Assembly (NCBI GenBank): GCA_945861855.1
Contig: CAMAWG010000011.1
Location: forward strand, 1 to 49,920
Origin: Rhodoplanes serenus
GTDB taxonomy: Bacteria; Pseudomonadota; Alphaproteobacteria; Rhizobiales; Xanthobacteraceae
Length of the DNA stretch: 49,920 nucleotides
Direction: 5' to 3'
Of this stretch, positions 37,029 to 45,339 are shown piece after piece. Both the position numbers and the translations under genes were made by a program. The notes beneath the pieces are model-generated. The model was not told where the DNA came from, did no database searches, and saw nothing but the letters and a program-made list of their open reading frames with translations. Numbering within the stretch: position 1 is the stretch's first letter; each line of letters opens with the position of its first letter.

Positions 37029-38819
37029 TCAGAACGCCTCGGCGGGCAACTCCATCGTGCTGCCTGCGCCCGAGGAGATGCGCGCAAGCTGCGCCGCCGT
37101 TTCCGGCAACATGCGATCCATGAAAAAGCGGCCGGTGACGAGCTTGGCGCTCATGCGCGCGTCCGCCGCGTCGGCCTTGAGCTTTTCGCTCGCCGCAACC
37201 GCCATGCGCGCCCACATATAGCCGAGCGCGACAAGGCCGAACATATGCATGTAATCGGTCGAGCCCGCGCCGGCGTTGTCGGGCTTGGTCATCGCGTTCG
37301 CCATGAACCACATCGTCGCCTGCTGCAGATGGCCGAGCGCCTTGCCCACCGGCTCGACGTAAGGCTTCATCGCCGCGTCCGCCGCGTGCTCCTTGATGAA
37401 GCCCTGCACCTCGGCGAAGAACGCCTGTAGCGCGCGGCCGCCGTCCTTGGGAAGCTTGCGCCCCACCAGATCGAGCGCCTGGATGCCGTTGGCGCCCTCG
37501 TACAGCATGGCGATGCGCGCATCGCGCACGAACTGCTCCATGCCGTGCTCGACGATGTAGCCGTGGCCGCCGAACATTTGCTGCGCCATCACGGTATTCG
37601 CAAAACCCGTGTCGGTCAGCACGCCTTTGATCACCGGCGTGAGCAGCCCCATGTGGTCGTCGGCCGCCTGGCGGGTCTTTTCGTCCTCGGAGCGGTGATG
37701 CAGATCGGAGGCGATCGCGGTCCACACCACCAGCGCGCGGGCCGCCTCGTTGAACGACTTGATCGTCATCAGCGTGCGGCGCACGTCGGGATGCACGATG
37801 ATGGGATCGGCGGGCTTGTCCTTGAACTTCGCGCCGGAGAGCGCGCGGCCCTGCAGGCGCTCCTTGGCGTAGGCGACGGCGTTCTGATAGGCGACCTCGG
37901 ATTGGGAGAGCCCCTGCACGCCGACGCCGAGCCGCGCCTCGTTCATCATCGTGAACATGGCGGGCAAGCCCCGGTTCTCCTCGCCCAAGAGCCAGCCGGT
38001 GGCGCCGTCGTAGTTCATCACGCAGGTCGAGTTGCCGTGGATGCCCATCTTCTCTTCGAGCGAGCCGCAGGTCACGGCGTTGCGGGCGCCAGGCGAGCCG
38101 TCGGGCTTCGGCAGCATCTTCGGCGCGACGAACAGCGAGATGCCGCGCGTGCCTTCGGGCGCGCCTTCGATGCGCGCCAGCACGAGATGGATGATGTTGT
38201 CGGCGAGGTCATGCTCGCCGGCGGAGATGAAGATCTTGGTGCCGGTGATCTTGTAGCTGCCGTCGGGCTGCTTCACCGCCCTGGTGCGAAGGAGGCCTAG
38301 GTCGGTGCCGCAATGCGGCTCGGTGAGATTCATGGTGCCGGTCCATTCGCCGGCGATCATCTTCGGCAGATAGAGCGCCTTCTGCTCCGCCGAGCCGTGG
38401 GCGATCAGCGCCGCGATCGCGCCCTGGGTCAGCCCGGGATACATGGCGAAAGCCATGTTGGCGGAGCACAGGAACTCGTTGACGATCTGCGTCATGATCA
38501 TCGGCAGGCCCTGGCCGCCGAACTCGGCCGGCGCCGACATGCCGATCCAGCCGCCTTCGACGATCTGCCTGAAGGCGTCCTTGAAGCCCGTCGGCGTGGT
38601 CACGCTGCCGTCGCTTTGGCGCTTGCAGCCCTCCTTGTCGCCGACCCGGTTGAGGGGCGTGAGGACGTGCTCGCAGAACTTGGCGGCCTCGCCGAGAATC
38701 GCTTCCACGACGTCGGGCGACGCATCGGAGAAGCCGGGCAGGTTCGAATAGCGATCGATGCGGAAGACGTCGTTCAGCAGGAACTGCACGTCTTCGACGG
38801 GCGCCTTGTAGCTCGGCAT
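37029..38819 (-). CDS. Large acyl-CoA dehydrogenase (DmdC-like)
   Basis: A 596-residue flavoenzyme with an N-terminal extension (PVEDVQFLLNDVFRID), the acyl-CoA dehydrogenase core (MNLTEPHCGTDLGLLRT for FAD binding), MFGGHGYIVEHGMEQFVRDARI, and a C-terminal extra helical domain. This architecture is that of DmdC (3-methylmercaptopropionyl-CoA dehydrogenase) and relatives, which are widespread in proteobacteria without DMSP use. ATG 38819; alone in its transcription unit. The substrate may be a modified or branched acyl-CoA. It is divergent from the PodJ-like gene across a 340-base region with CtrA-like sites. Confidence 0.93.
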   Translation of the reverse strand: MPSYKAPVEDVQFLLNDVFRIDRYSNLPGFSDASPDVVEAILGEAAKFCEHVLTPLNRVGDKEGCKRQSDGSVTTPTGFKDAFRQIVEGGWIGMSAPAEFGGQGLPMIMTQIVNEFLCSANMAFAMYPGLTQGAIAALIAHGSAEQKALYLPKMIAGEWTGTMNLTEPHCGTDLGLLRTRAVKQPDGSYKITGTKIFISAGEHDLADNIIHLVLARIEGAPEGTRGISLFVAPKMLPKPDGSPGARNAVTCGSLEEKMGIHGNSTCVMNYDGATGWLLGEENRGLPAMFTMMNEARLGVGVQGLSQSEVAYQNAVAYAKERLQGRALSGAKFKDKPADPIIVHPDVRRTLMTIKSFNEAARALVVWTAIASDLHHRSEDEKTRQAADDHMGLLTPVIKGVLTDTGFANTVMAQQMFGGHGYIVEHGMEQFVRDARIAMLYEGANGIQALDLVGRKLPKDGGRALQAFFAEVQGFIKEHAADAAMKPYVEPVGKALGHLQQATMWFMANAMTKPDNAGAGSTDYMHMFGLVALGYMWARMAVAASEKLKADAADARMSAKLVTGRFFMDRMLPETAAQLARISSGAGSTMELPAEAF

Positions 38820-38865
38820 GGCTGGTGTCCCCGGCTTCGAAGCCCTGAAGCTTCGCAGATTCGCA

Positions 38866-38880
38866 TTGAGTTGCCGTTAA
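38866..38880 (+). promoter_or_regulatory. CtrA-like site, TTGA-N7-TTAA
   Basis: One mismatch to the consensus TTAA-N7-TTAA. It lies in the divergent region between the acyl-CoA dehydrogenase and podJ-like genes, 47 bases from the start of the former. Confidence 0.35.
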
Positions 38881-39019
38881 GCGGCCGATTAAGGCTTGGG
38901 CATCTCAACCGGCGATAGATTCAATCCTAAAACACCTTCACTGCGTGTGAATTCGGGCGGCGCAGTAAGCGCCGTTCTATGCCTGAAAGGCGCGGAATTC
39001 CGGCAGCGGCGCCAGAAGG

Positions 39020-39034
39020 TTAACCCCTTGTTTA
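39020..39034 (+). promoter_or_regulatory. CtrA-like site, TTAA-N7-TTTA, before the podJ-like gene
   Basis: TTAA at 39020-39023, seven bases, then TTTAC: one mismatch to the CtrA consensus TTAA-N7-TTAAC. It is 128 bases before the preferred GTG start of the PodJ-like gene. Polarity genes in Caulobacter are under cell-cycle control, which makes it plausible. Confidence 0.45.
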
Positions 39035-39161
39035 CCGTAATAAACACAAAGTGCGCGCCGGGGCTTCGAACCGCGCCAGTCGTCCACCTTCCGTTAACAC
39101 GCACCGGTTCGAAGGGACCTCGCGGGTCCTGCGTCCAGGCTTTCAGCGATCGAAGGAAGGC

Positions 39162-42100
39162 GTGCGGCAGAAACGCAGATCATACCGAGAGCCGGACGAC
39201 GACGAGGACGCCATCGGCGAGGACCTCGCCGCCGTCAATGAGCGTCTCGACGCGCTGACGCGGCAGCTCGAGCGAATCGCGCAATCGAGCGCGCCGCCGC
39301 GCCCCGCTGCCAGCACGGTGGACGCGCGCGCGCCCGACCGCGTCGCGGAGGCGCTCGCACGGCTCGACCGCCGGCTCGATCAGGTCATCCAGGAAGGCCG
39401 CGCAACCGCGAACGAGTTCCAGCACCGCTCGCGGTATGCTCCGCCGCCGCCGGCCCCGCCGCAATATGCGGTCGCGCCTCCGCCCCCCGCGCCCGCGCAG
39501 TACGCACCCGCTCCTCCGCCGGCAGCCGCGCCGAGCCGCGGTCCGGCGAATTGGGCGGCACAGATTTCCGCGCGCCAGCGCGCGCTCGATGGCGGCCCTG
39601 CCGCCGCAGCCGCTCCGGCTCCAGCCCCTCCTCCCGCAGCCCCGTCCGCCGCCACGAATTGGGGTCCGGCACCGGATCTCACCGGGCTGGAGCAGCAACT
39701 CCACCACATCAACACGCAGATTTCGTCGCTGCATCAGCCCTATGAGAACGCGATCGGCGCGCTGCGCAGCGATCTCGCCGAGATCGGACGCGCGCTGACC
39801 GACGCGATGCCGCGCCGGGCGATCGAGGCGCTCGAAGTCGAGGTCCGCGCACTGGCCGAGCGTGTCGACCGGACCCGGCAGGTCGGCGCCGATGGCGCGG
39901 CGTTGGGCGCACTCGAGCGCGAGCTTGCCGAGGTGCGAAAGGCGCTGCGCAATCTGACCCCGGCCGAAAGCCTCGTGGGATTCGAAGAGGCGGTTCGCGC
40001 GCTGTCGCACAAGATCGACCAGATCGCCGCGTCCGGCCAGGCGCCGCAGCAGGGCGACCCGCTGGCGTTCAAGCAGCTCGAACAGGCCGTCGTCTCATTG
40101 CGCGGCGTCGTCGCCAACGTGGCCTCGGACGGCGCGCTGGCGCAGCTTTCAGCCGAGGTGCGCGGGCTCGGGGCCCAGTTCGAGCGCGCCACCACGGAGA
40201 GCAGCACCGAGGCGCTGGCCAAGCTGGAAGCGCGGATCGCCTCGCTGATGGAAAGCGGCCGCGCCGTGCCGCCCGAGCTCGAAGGCTCGATCCGAGCGCT
40301 GAGCGAGCGGCTCGACCGCATGCAGCTCAGCAAGGGCGATCAGCTTGCCTTCGGTGCGCTCGAAGATCGTATCGCCAAGCTGTCCGAGAAGCTCGACGCC
40401 TCCGATTCCCGGCTCGGCCACCTCGAAGCCATCGAGCGCGGGCTGGCCGACCTGCTGGTCTATCTTGAGGAAATGCGCAGCGGCGGAGGCCCGCGCGGCC
40501 TGCGCGCGGCGCCAGCCGAGCCTGCGCCCGCACCGGCCGCGCCGGCGCATCCCGCTCCCCCGGCACCGGCAGCAGCACCGGCCCCGGCCTATGCGCCGTC
40601 GCCGCTCGATTTGATTGCCGACCAGCCGCCGCATGAGGCCCCGACGAGGCACATGGAGGCGCCGGAGCCGATGCCTCCGCTGCCTGCGGAATCATTCGCG
40701 CCGCCTGTTCCGGCACCCGCGCCATTCACGCCGCGGCCGCAGAGCGAGCCGCAGCCCCAGCCGCCGGTCCGGCAAATGCCGCGCGGCCCGCAGCGGCAGC
40801 CGATCGATCCGAATCTGCCGCCCGACACGCCGCTCGAGCCCGGCAGCGGCGCTCCGCGCATCAAGCCTGGATCGGCCGCCGCCCGCATCGCCGCCTCCGA
40901 GGCCGCACTTGGCCACGCCCGTCCGGCGACCGCGGAAACCGGCGGCAAGTCGGCCGCCATCGCCGCCGCGCGCAATGCCGCCAAGGCGGCCTATCTCGAT
41001 ACGCCGGTGAAGGTGCCGAAGTCGCTCGGGCAGAAGCCCGGCACCTGGCTCAAGTGGCCGTTCAAGAAGGCCGCCAAGGATCTTCCCGCCGAACCGCAGT
41101 TCCATGCGCCGGCCCCGCCGCCGGTGCTGCCGCCCATGCCGGCCGCAAACCCGCTTCCGTCGATGCCGCCACCAATGTCGCACGACGACGGCCCGGCGGA
41201 TGCGCCGGCGTCCCGCGGCAGCCGCGTTCTCAAACTCCTGAAGACCCTGCTGATCGCCGCCAGCGTCGCAGTCATCGTCGTCGGCGTGGCGCAAACCGCG
41301 ATGGAGATGCTGTTCTCGGACGACACCTCAACAGCGCGGCCGCCGAAAGACCAGTCCAAGAGCCCTGCGATCACCGAACCGAGGACCCAGGCCCCCTCGA
41401 CGAGGCCCAGCCGGCCGATGCCGACACCTGGCGGCGTTTCTACGACTCTGCCCCCGGCCGATCCGGAGCAGACCAACTCGATCGGCGGCAAGTCGCTGTT
41501 CGATCCTGCAACGGCGATCAAGTTGCCCGACGTGACCGGCTCGATCGGACGCAAGCCCGTGCCGCCTGCCGCCGCTGCCAACCCGCCGGCCGGCCAGTCG
41601 AACATCGACGCGCTGCCCGCGTCGATCAGCCCGGCGCTGCGCACAGCCGCAGCCGCCAGCGATCCGGCCGCCGAATACGAGCTCGGCGCCCGCTATGCCG
41701 AGGGGCGCGGAGTTCCGCAAAGCCTGCCCGAAGCCGTGCGCTGGTTCGAGCGCGCGGCCAATGCGGGTTTCGCTCCCGCGCAATTCCGGCTCGCCAGTCT
41801 CACTGAAAAGGGCGATGGCCTGAAGAAGGACGCGCAGGCGGCCCGCCGCCTCTATCTCGCCGCCGCCGCCAAGGGCCACGCCAAGGCGATGCACAATCTC
41901 GCCGTGCTCTATGCCGAGGGCATCGACGGCAAGCCCGACTACAAGGTCGCGGCCGAATGGTTCCGCAAGGCGTCCGGCTACGGCGTCACGGACAGCCAGT
42001 ACAATCTCGCCATCCTCTATGCCCGCGGCATCGGCGTGCAGGCCAACCTCGCGGAAGCCTACCGGTGGTTCGCGCTCGCCGCCGCCAAAGGCGACGCCGA

Positions 42101-42326
42101 CGCGGCGAAGAAGCGCGACGAGGTGGCGGCCCGGCTCGACCAGCAGACGCTGATGGCGGCAAAGCTCGCGGCGCAGACCTTCGCTGCCGAACAGGAGCCA
42201 GAGGAGGCGACCAGCCTCAGGGCGCCCCCAGGCGGCTGGGACCGGGCGGCGGCGGCACCGGCCAAGCCGCGGCGTCAGTCGCCAGCATCGCAAGCCCCCG
42301 CGTCCCCTGCGTCAACGACGCGCTGA
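39162..42326 (+). CDS. PodJ-like polar localisation protein with Sel1 repeats
   Basis: A protein of 1054 residues from GTG 39162 (AAGGAAGG just upstream). An earlier in-frame GTG at 39051 would add low-complexity sequence and sit 17 bases from the CtrA-like site. Order: long Glu/Ala/Arg coiled-coil region with DELA-type heptads, Pro/Ala-rich linkers, one membrane helix at about 685-716 (LLKTLLIAASVAVIVVGVA), a Pro/Ser/Thr-rich periplasmic linker, and three or four Sel1-like repeats at about 833-980 (YAEGRGVPQSLPEAVRWFERA and copies). This is the layout of PodJ, a scaffold for pole identity in Caulobacter. The typical basic N-terminal PodJ start was not recognised. Confidence 0.87.
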   Translation: MRQKRRSYREPDDDEDAIGEDLAAVNERLDALTRQLERIAQSSAPPRPAASTVDARAPDRVAEALARLDRRLDQVIQEGRATANEFQHRSRYAPPPPAPPQYAVAPPPPAPAQYAPAPPPAAAPSRGPANWAAQISARQRALDGGPAAAAAPAPAPPPAAPSAATNWGPAPDLTGLEQQLHHINTQISSLHQPYENAIGALRSDLAEIGRALTDAMPRRAIEALEVEVRALAERVDRTRQVGADGAALGALERELAEVRKALRNLTPAESLVGFEEAVRALSHKIDQIAASGQAPQQGDPLAFKQLEQAVVSLRGVVANVASDGALAQLSAEVRGLGAQFERATTESSTEALAKLEARIASLMESGRAVPPELEGSIRALSERLDRMQLSKGDQLAFGALEDRIAKLSEKLDASDSRLGHLEAIERGLADLLVYLEEMRSGGGPRGLRAAPAEPAPAPAAPAHPAPPAPAAAPAPAYAPSPLDLIADQPPHEAPTRHMEAPEPMPPLPAESFAPPVPAPAPFTPRPQSEPQPQPPVRQMPRGPQRQPIDPNLPPDTPLEPGSGAPRIKPGSAAARIAASEAALGHARPATAETGGKSAAIAAARNAAKAAYLDTPVKVPKSLGQKPGTWLKWPFKKAAKDLPAEPQFHAPAPPPVLPPMPAANPLPSMPPPMSHDDGPADAPASRGSRVLKLLKTLLIAASVAVIVVGVAQTAMEMLFSDDTSTARPPKDQSKSPAITEPRTQAPSTRPSRPMPTPGGVSTTLPPADPEQTNSIGGKSLFDPATAIKLPDVTGSIGRKPVPPAAAANPPAGQSNIDALPASISPALRTAAAASDPAAEYELGARYAEGRGVPQSLPEAVRWFERAANAGFAPAQFRLASLTEKGDGLKKDAQAARRLYLAAAAKGHAKAMHNLAVLYAEGIDGKPDYKVAAEWFRKASGYGVTDSQYNLAILYARGIGVQANLAEAYRWFALAAAKGDADAAKKRDEVAARLDQQTLMAAKLAAQTFAAEQEPEEATSLRAPPGGWDRAAAAPAKPRRQSPASQAPASPASTTR

Positions 42327-42463
42327 ATAAATCGCCGGGGTGCATTGTTACATTTTGCGTGGACATCCGCGCTATCGAGCCTATACCGGAACAGTCCGAG
42401 TTGCCGCGGTGGGCGTGACGTGACGCTACGGACCTGACCTCAAAACCCTGCCGGACCGCCTGC

Positions 42464-43387
42464 GTGCAAATCTATCTTCCCATCGCCGACCTGCCCGTCG
42501 ATATCTTTCTGGTCCTGGCCATGGGGCTGGCGGTCGGATTCATTTCGGGGATGTTTGGCATCGGCGGCGGCTTCCTGATGACGCCGCTCCTGATCTTCGT
42601 CGGCATCTCGCCAGCGGTCGCGGTGGCCAGCGTCGCGAGCCACATCGCGGCATCGTCGTGTTCCGGCGTGATCTCCTACTGGCGGCGGCGCGCCGTCGAT
42701 CTGGCGCTCGGCCTCATGCTGCTGGCCGGCGGTATTCTCGGCACGGCGGTCGGCGTCTGGCTGTTCACCGTGCTGCGCGGGCTGGGCCAGCTCGATCTCA
42801 CCATCGGCATTTCCTACGTGGTGCTGCTCTCGACCGTCGGCGGCCTGATGGTCAGCGAGAGCGTGCGCGCGATCATGCGGCAGCAACAGGGCAAGCCGGT
42901 GACCCCGCGGCGCGGCGGCGCGCACACCTGGGTTCACGGCCTGCCGCTCAAGATGCGGTTCAAGCGGTCGAAGATCTACGTCTCGGCCATCCCGGTCTGG
43001 CTGATCGGATTCATCATCGGCTTCGTCGGCGCAGTGATGGGCATCGGCGGCGGCTTCCTGCTGGTGCCGATGCTGATCTATTTCCTGCGCGTGCCGACCG
43101 CGACCGTGATCGGCACCTCGATGGTGCTGACCCTGGTCACCATGGCCTCCGCCACGGTGATGCACGCCGCCACCAATCATCTGGTCGACGCGGTGCTGGC
43201 GCTGATCCTGATGGTCGGCGGAGTGATCGGGGCGCAGTTCGGTGCGCGCGCAGGTCAGAACATGCGCGGCGAGCGGCTGCGGCTGCTGCTGGGCCTCCTG
43301 GTGCTGGCGGTGGGCTTGCGCTTTGCATTCCAACTCATCGTGCAGCCCGGCGACCTTTATTCGATCCGGGTTCTGGGGGCCGAATGA
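42464..43387 (+). CDS. TauE/SafE-family sulfite exporter-like membrane protein
   Basis: A 307-residue inner-membrane transporter with about eight helices in two homologous halves, each opening with the same motif (GMFGIGGGFLMTPLLIF at about 28 and GAVMGIGGGFLLVPMLIYF in the second half). TauE/SafE proteins export sulfite or sulfoacetate, but many family members have other substrates. The start is GTG 42464. The TIGR02186 gene starts inside its stop (ATGA), a pairing I recall from other alphaproteobacteria, so the second protein may assist this one. Confidence 0.92.
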   Translation: MQIYLPIADLPVDIFLVLAMGLAVGFISGMFGIGGGFLMTPLLIFVGISPAVAVASVASHIAASSCSGVISYWRRRAVDLALGLMLLAGGILGTAVGVWLFTVLRGLGQLDLTIGISYVVLLSTVGGLMVSESVRAIMRQQQGKPVTPRRGGAHTWVHGLPLKMRFKRSKIYVSAIPVWLIGFIIGFVGAVMGIGGGFLLVPMLIYFLRVPTATVIGTSMVLTLVTMASATVMHAATNHLVDAVLALILMVGGVIGAQFGARAGQNMRGERLRLLLGLLVLAVGLRFAFQLIVQPGDLYSIRVLGAE

Positions 43388-44169
43388 CGCGCCACCTCAT
43401 CATCGCCGCTGCGCTGCTGGCCGCCTCGATCGCGGGGACAAAGCCTGCCGCTGCCGAGCGGCTGGTGACATCGATCTCGCGTCACCAGGTGCTGGTGAAC
43501 TCGAGCTTTACCGGCACTTCGATCGTCCTGTTCGGCACGGTGGAGCCCGACACGCCCACCGCGCGCCGCCGCGCCTCGGCCTACGATCTCGTCGTCACCG
43601 TGACCGGGCCGAAGCAGACGATCGTCGAGCGCCGCAAGGAGCGCGTGCTGGGCATCTGGACCAACGTGGCCTCGCGGACCTTCATCAACGTGCCGAGCTA
43701 TCTCGCGGTGCTGTCGAACCAGCCGTTCAATCAGATCACGAACGCCGACACGATCCGGCAGCTTCAGATCGGCTTCGACAGCTTCATCCTGCCGCAGCAG
43801 TTGGGGAGCGACATCGGCGATGTCGGCCGCGACGATCCGTTCCGCACCAATTTCATCCGGCTGAAGACCCAGCATCAGCTTTACGTGCAGAAGACCAACG
43901 GCGTGACGCTGCTGACGCCAACGGTGTTCCGCGCGGAAATTCCACTGCCCGCCGAAGCGCCGATCGGAAACTACGACGTCGATGTGAAAGTGTTTGCCGA
44001 GAGCGCGATGCTGACGCGCGCCAATTCGGCGTTCGAGATCGTCAAGGTCGGTTTCGAGCAGTTCGTCGCCACTGCGGCGCGGGACTACGGGCTGCTCTAT
44101 GGCCTCACCACCGCGATGATGGCGTTGATGACCGGCTGGTTCGCCGCCGTGGTGTTCCGGCGCGACTAA
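43384..44169 (+). CDS. TIGR02186 family membrane-anchored periplasmic protein
   Basis: A 261-residue protein with a signal peptide (to about KPAAAERL), a periplasmic beta-rich body with SISRHQVLVNSSFTGTSIVLFG near its start, and a C-terminal membrane helix (GLTTAMMALMTGWFAAVVF). It matches the conserved alphaproteobacterial family TIGR02186 found next to TauE-type exporters. Translationally coupled to the upstream gene through ATGA. The function is not known; a periplasmic accessory of the exporter is the simplest reading. It ends one base before the convergent pdeM gene. Confidence 0.87.
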   Translation: MTRHLIIAAALLAASIAGTKPAAAERLVTSISRHQVLVNSSFTGTSIVLFGTVEPDTPTARRRASAYDLVVTVTGPKQTIVERRKERVLGIWTNVASRTFINVPSYLAVLSNQPFNQITNADTIRQLQIGFDSFILPQQLGSDIGDVGRDDPFRTNFIRLKTQHQLYVQKTNGVTLLTPTVFRAEIPLPAEAPIGNYDVDVKVFAESAMLTRANSAFEIVKVGFEQFVATAARDYGLLYGLTTAMMALMTGWFAAVVFRRD

Positions 44170-44170
44170 A

Positions 44171-44899
44171 TCAATCGGGTAGGCAGTGCTTCGCCGCGAC
44201 GGCGTAGACGCGCGTCTCGCCCAGCATGTGCGCGGTGAAGCTCAGCGTCCGGAACACGTTAGCGAAGGCGCGGTCGCGCACGTTCAATCCGCCGGCATAG
44301 GCGCCGAACGCCGGCATCACCAGCCGCCCGCCGTCGCAGGCAAAGCAGCGGCGGCTCACCGCGCGGCCGCGCCGCGCCACCCGCGCCATCGGATGCAGAT
44401 GGCCGGCGATCTCGCCTGCGGCATTCTCCGCCGGCTCGTGGCGGAAGGTCAGCGCGCCGATCACGAGAGCCGGAAGGAACCGCCCGCCAACGCCCTCGGC
44501 CGGATCGGGATCGTGGTTGCCGGCGATCCAGATCCAGTCGCGGCCGCGCTGCAGGTTTTTGAGCGCGGCGCGGTCGGTGTCGGCCAGCCGCGCCGCGCCG
44601 CGTCCGTCATGGAAGCTGTCGCCGAGCGCCACCACCGCGCGAGGCGCGTAGCGCGCGATCAGCACCGCGAGCCGAACCAAGGTCGCCGCCGTGTCGTAGG
44701 GCGGCAGCAGCACGCCGCGCTCGGCGAAGCTCGAGCCTTTTTCAAGGTGCAGATCGGCCACCGCCAGCAAGCCGTGCTCGGGCCAGTAGATCACCCCGGC
44801 CGGATCGGCGGCGAACTCCGCTCCCATGACGGTCAGCACGCCCTCGGACGGGGCGCTGCGGACGGAGGAAACGGTCTGCGATGCGAATACCGGCGGCAT
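44171..44899 (-). CDS. pdeM: Ligase-associated phosphoesterase PdeM
   Basis: A calcineurin-type metallo-phosphoesterase of the ligase-associated DNA-damage-response group. Metal motifs are ADLHLEKG (DxH), LGDSFHDG (GDxxHD), GNHDPDP (GNHD) and GHLHP (GHxH), all present. ATG 44899 gives 242 residues; a TTG at 44917 overlapping the META gene stop (TTGA) is an alternative. PdeM accompanies an Lhr-type helicase, an exonuclease and an ATP-dependent ligase in many bacteria. Here the helicase lies upstream in the same operon, separated by a META gene; the ligase and exonuclease genes are not in this window. Confidence 0.9.
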   Translation of the reverse strand: MPPVFASQTVSSVRSAPSEGVLTVMGAEFAADPAGVIYWPEHGLLAVADLHLEKGSSFAERGVLLPPYDTAATLVRLAVLIARYAPRAVVALGDSFHDGRGAARLADTDRAALKNLQRGRDWIWIAGNHDPDPAEGVGGRFLPALVIGALTFRHEPAENAAGEIAGHLHPMARVARRGRAVSRRCFACDGGRLVMPAFGAYAGGLNVRDRAFANVFRTLSFTAHMLGETRVYAVAAKHCLPD

Positions 44900-44913
44900 G
44901 AAGGTCTGCTTCT

Positions 44914-45339
44914 TCAACGAGGCCGCTTGGTCTCGGCCGAACCCGCCTTCATCAACAGGCGCGCGGCGTCGCCTTCGATGATGAGCCTTTCGCCTTCCAC
45001 GCGCCAGCGCTTGGCCGAGCGCAGCGAAGTCAGGAAGGCTTCCTCGGCAGTCATCTTCGGTTTGGCGCAGGCCATTCTTGTGGTGACGATATTGGTGAAG
45101 TCGATCTGGTCGTCACGCAGGATGATGTTGGCGGTCCAGCGGTTGCAGCCGGCATTGCCCGAGCCACGCATGCCGTCGGCCTTCGCGTCGCGGGAAATGG
45201 TGAGCGACAGTCCCATCTTCTGCACGTCGAAGCCGCTGATCGAAATCGCGCTGTAAGGCTTGTCCAGGGGGAAACTGCCCTGCGCCGACGCCGGCCACGC
45301 GAAGGCGACCAGCAGCGGAAGGGCTATGATACCTTTCAT
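44914..45339 (-). CDS. Secreted META/HslJ-domain protein
   Basis: A 141-residue protein with a signal peptide to about WPASAQG. The mature part has the META-domain marks SGNAGCNRW, a central strand pair, TRMACAKPKMTAEEAFL and a final RWRVEGERLIIEGD. Such domains occur in the heat-shock protein HslJ and in envelope proteins; their role is unclear. Its ATG lies in the helicase stop (ATGA), and its stop is near the PdeM start, so the three are one operon. Placement of an exported protein between a helicase and a nuclease-like enzyme is unusual. Confidence 0.88.
   Translation of the reverse strand: MKGIIALPLLVAFAWPASAQGSFPLDKPYSAISISGFDVQKMGLSLTISRDAKADGMRGSGNAGCNRWTANIILRDDQIDFTNIVTTRMACAKPKMTAEEAFLTSLRSAKRWRVEGERLIIEGDAARLLMKAGSAETKRPR

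Noticed and set aside
38877-38892. TTAA-N8-TTAA as a CtrA site
   Set aside because: The spacer is eight bases rather than seven; only the overlapping TTGA-N7-TTAA was kept, with low confidence.
39051-39161. Longer N-terminus of the PodJ-like protein from GTG 39051
   Set aside because: The added 37 residues are featureless and the GTG lies too close to the CtrA-like site; the GTG at 39162 has a Shine-Dalgarno.
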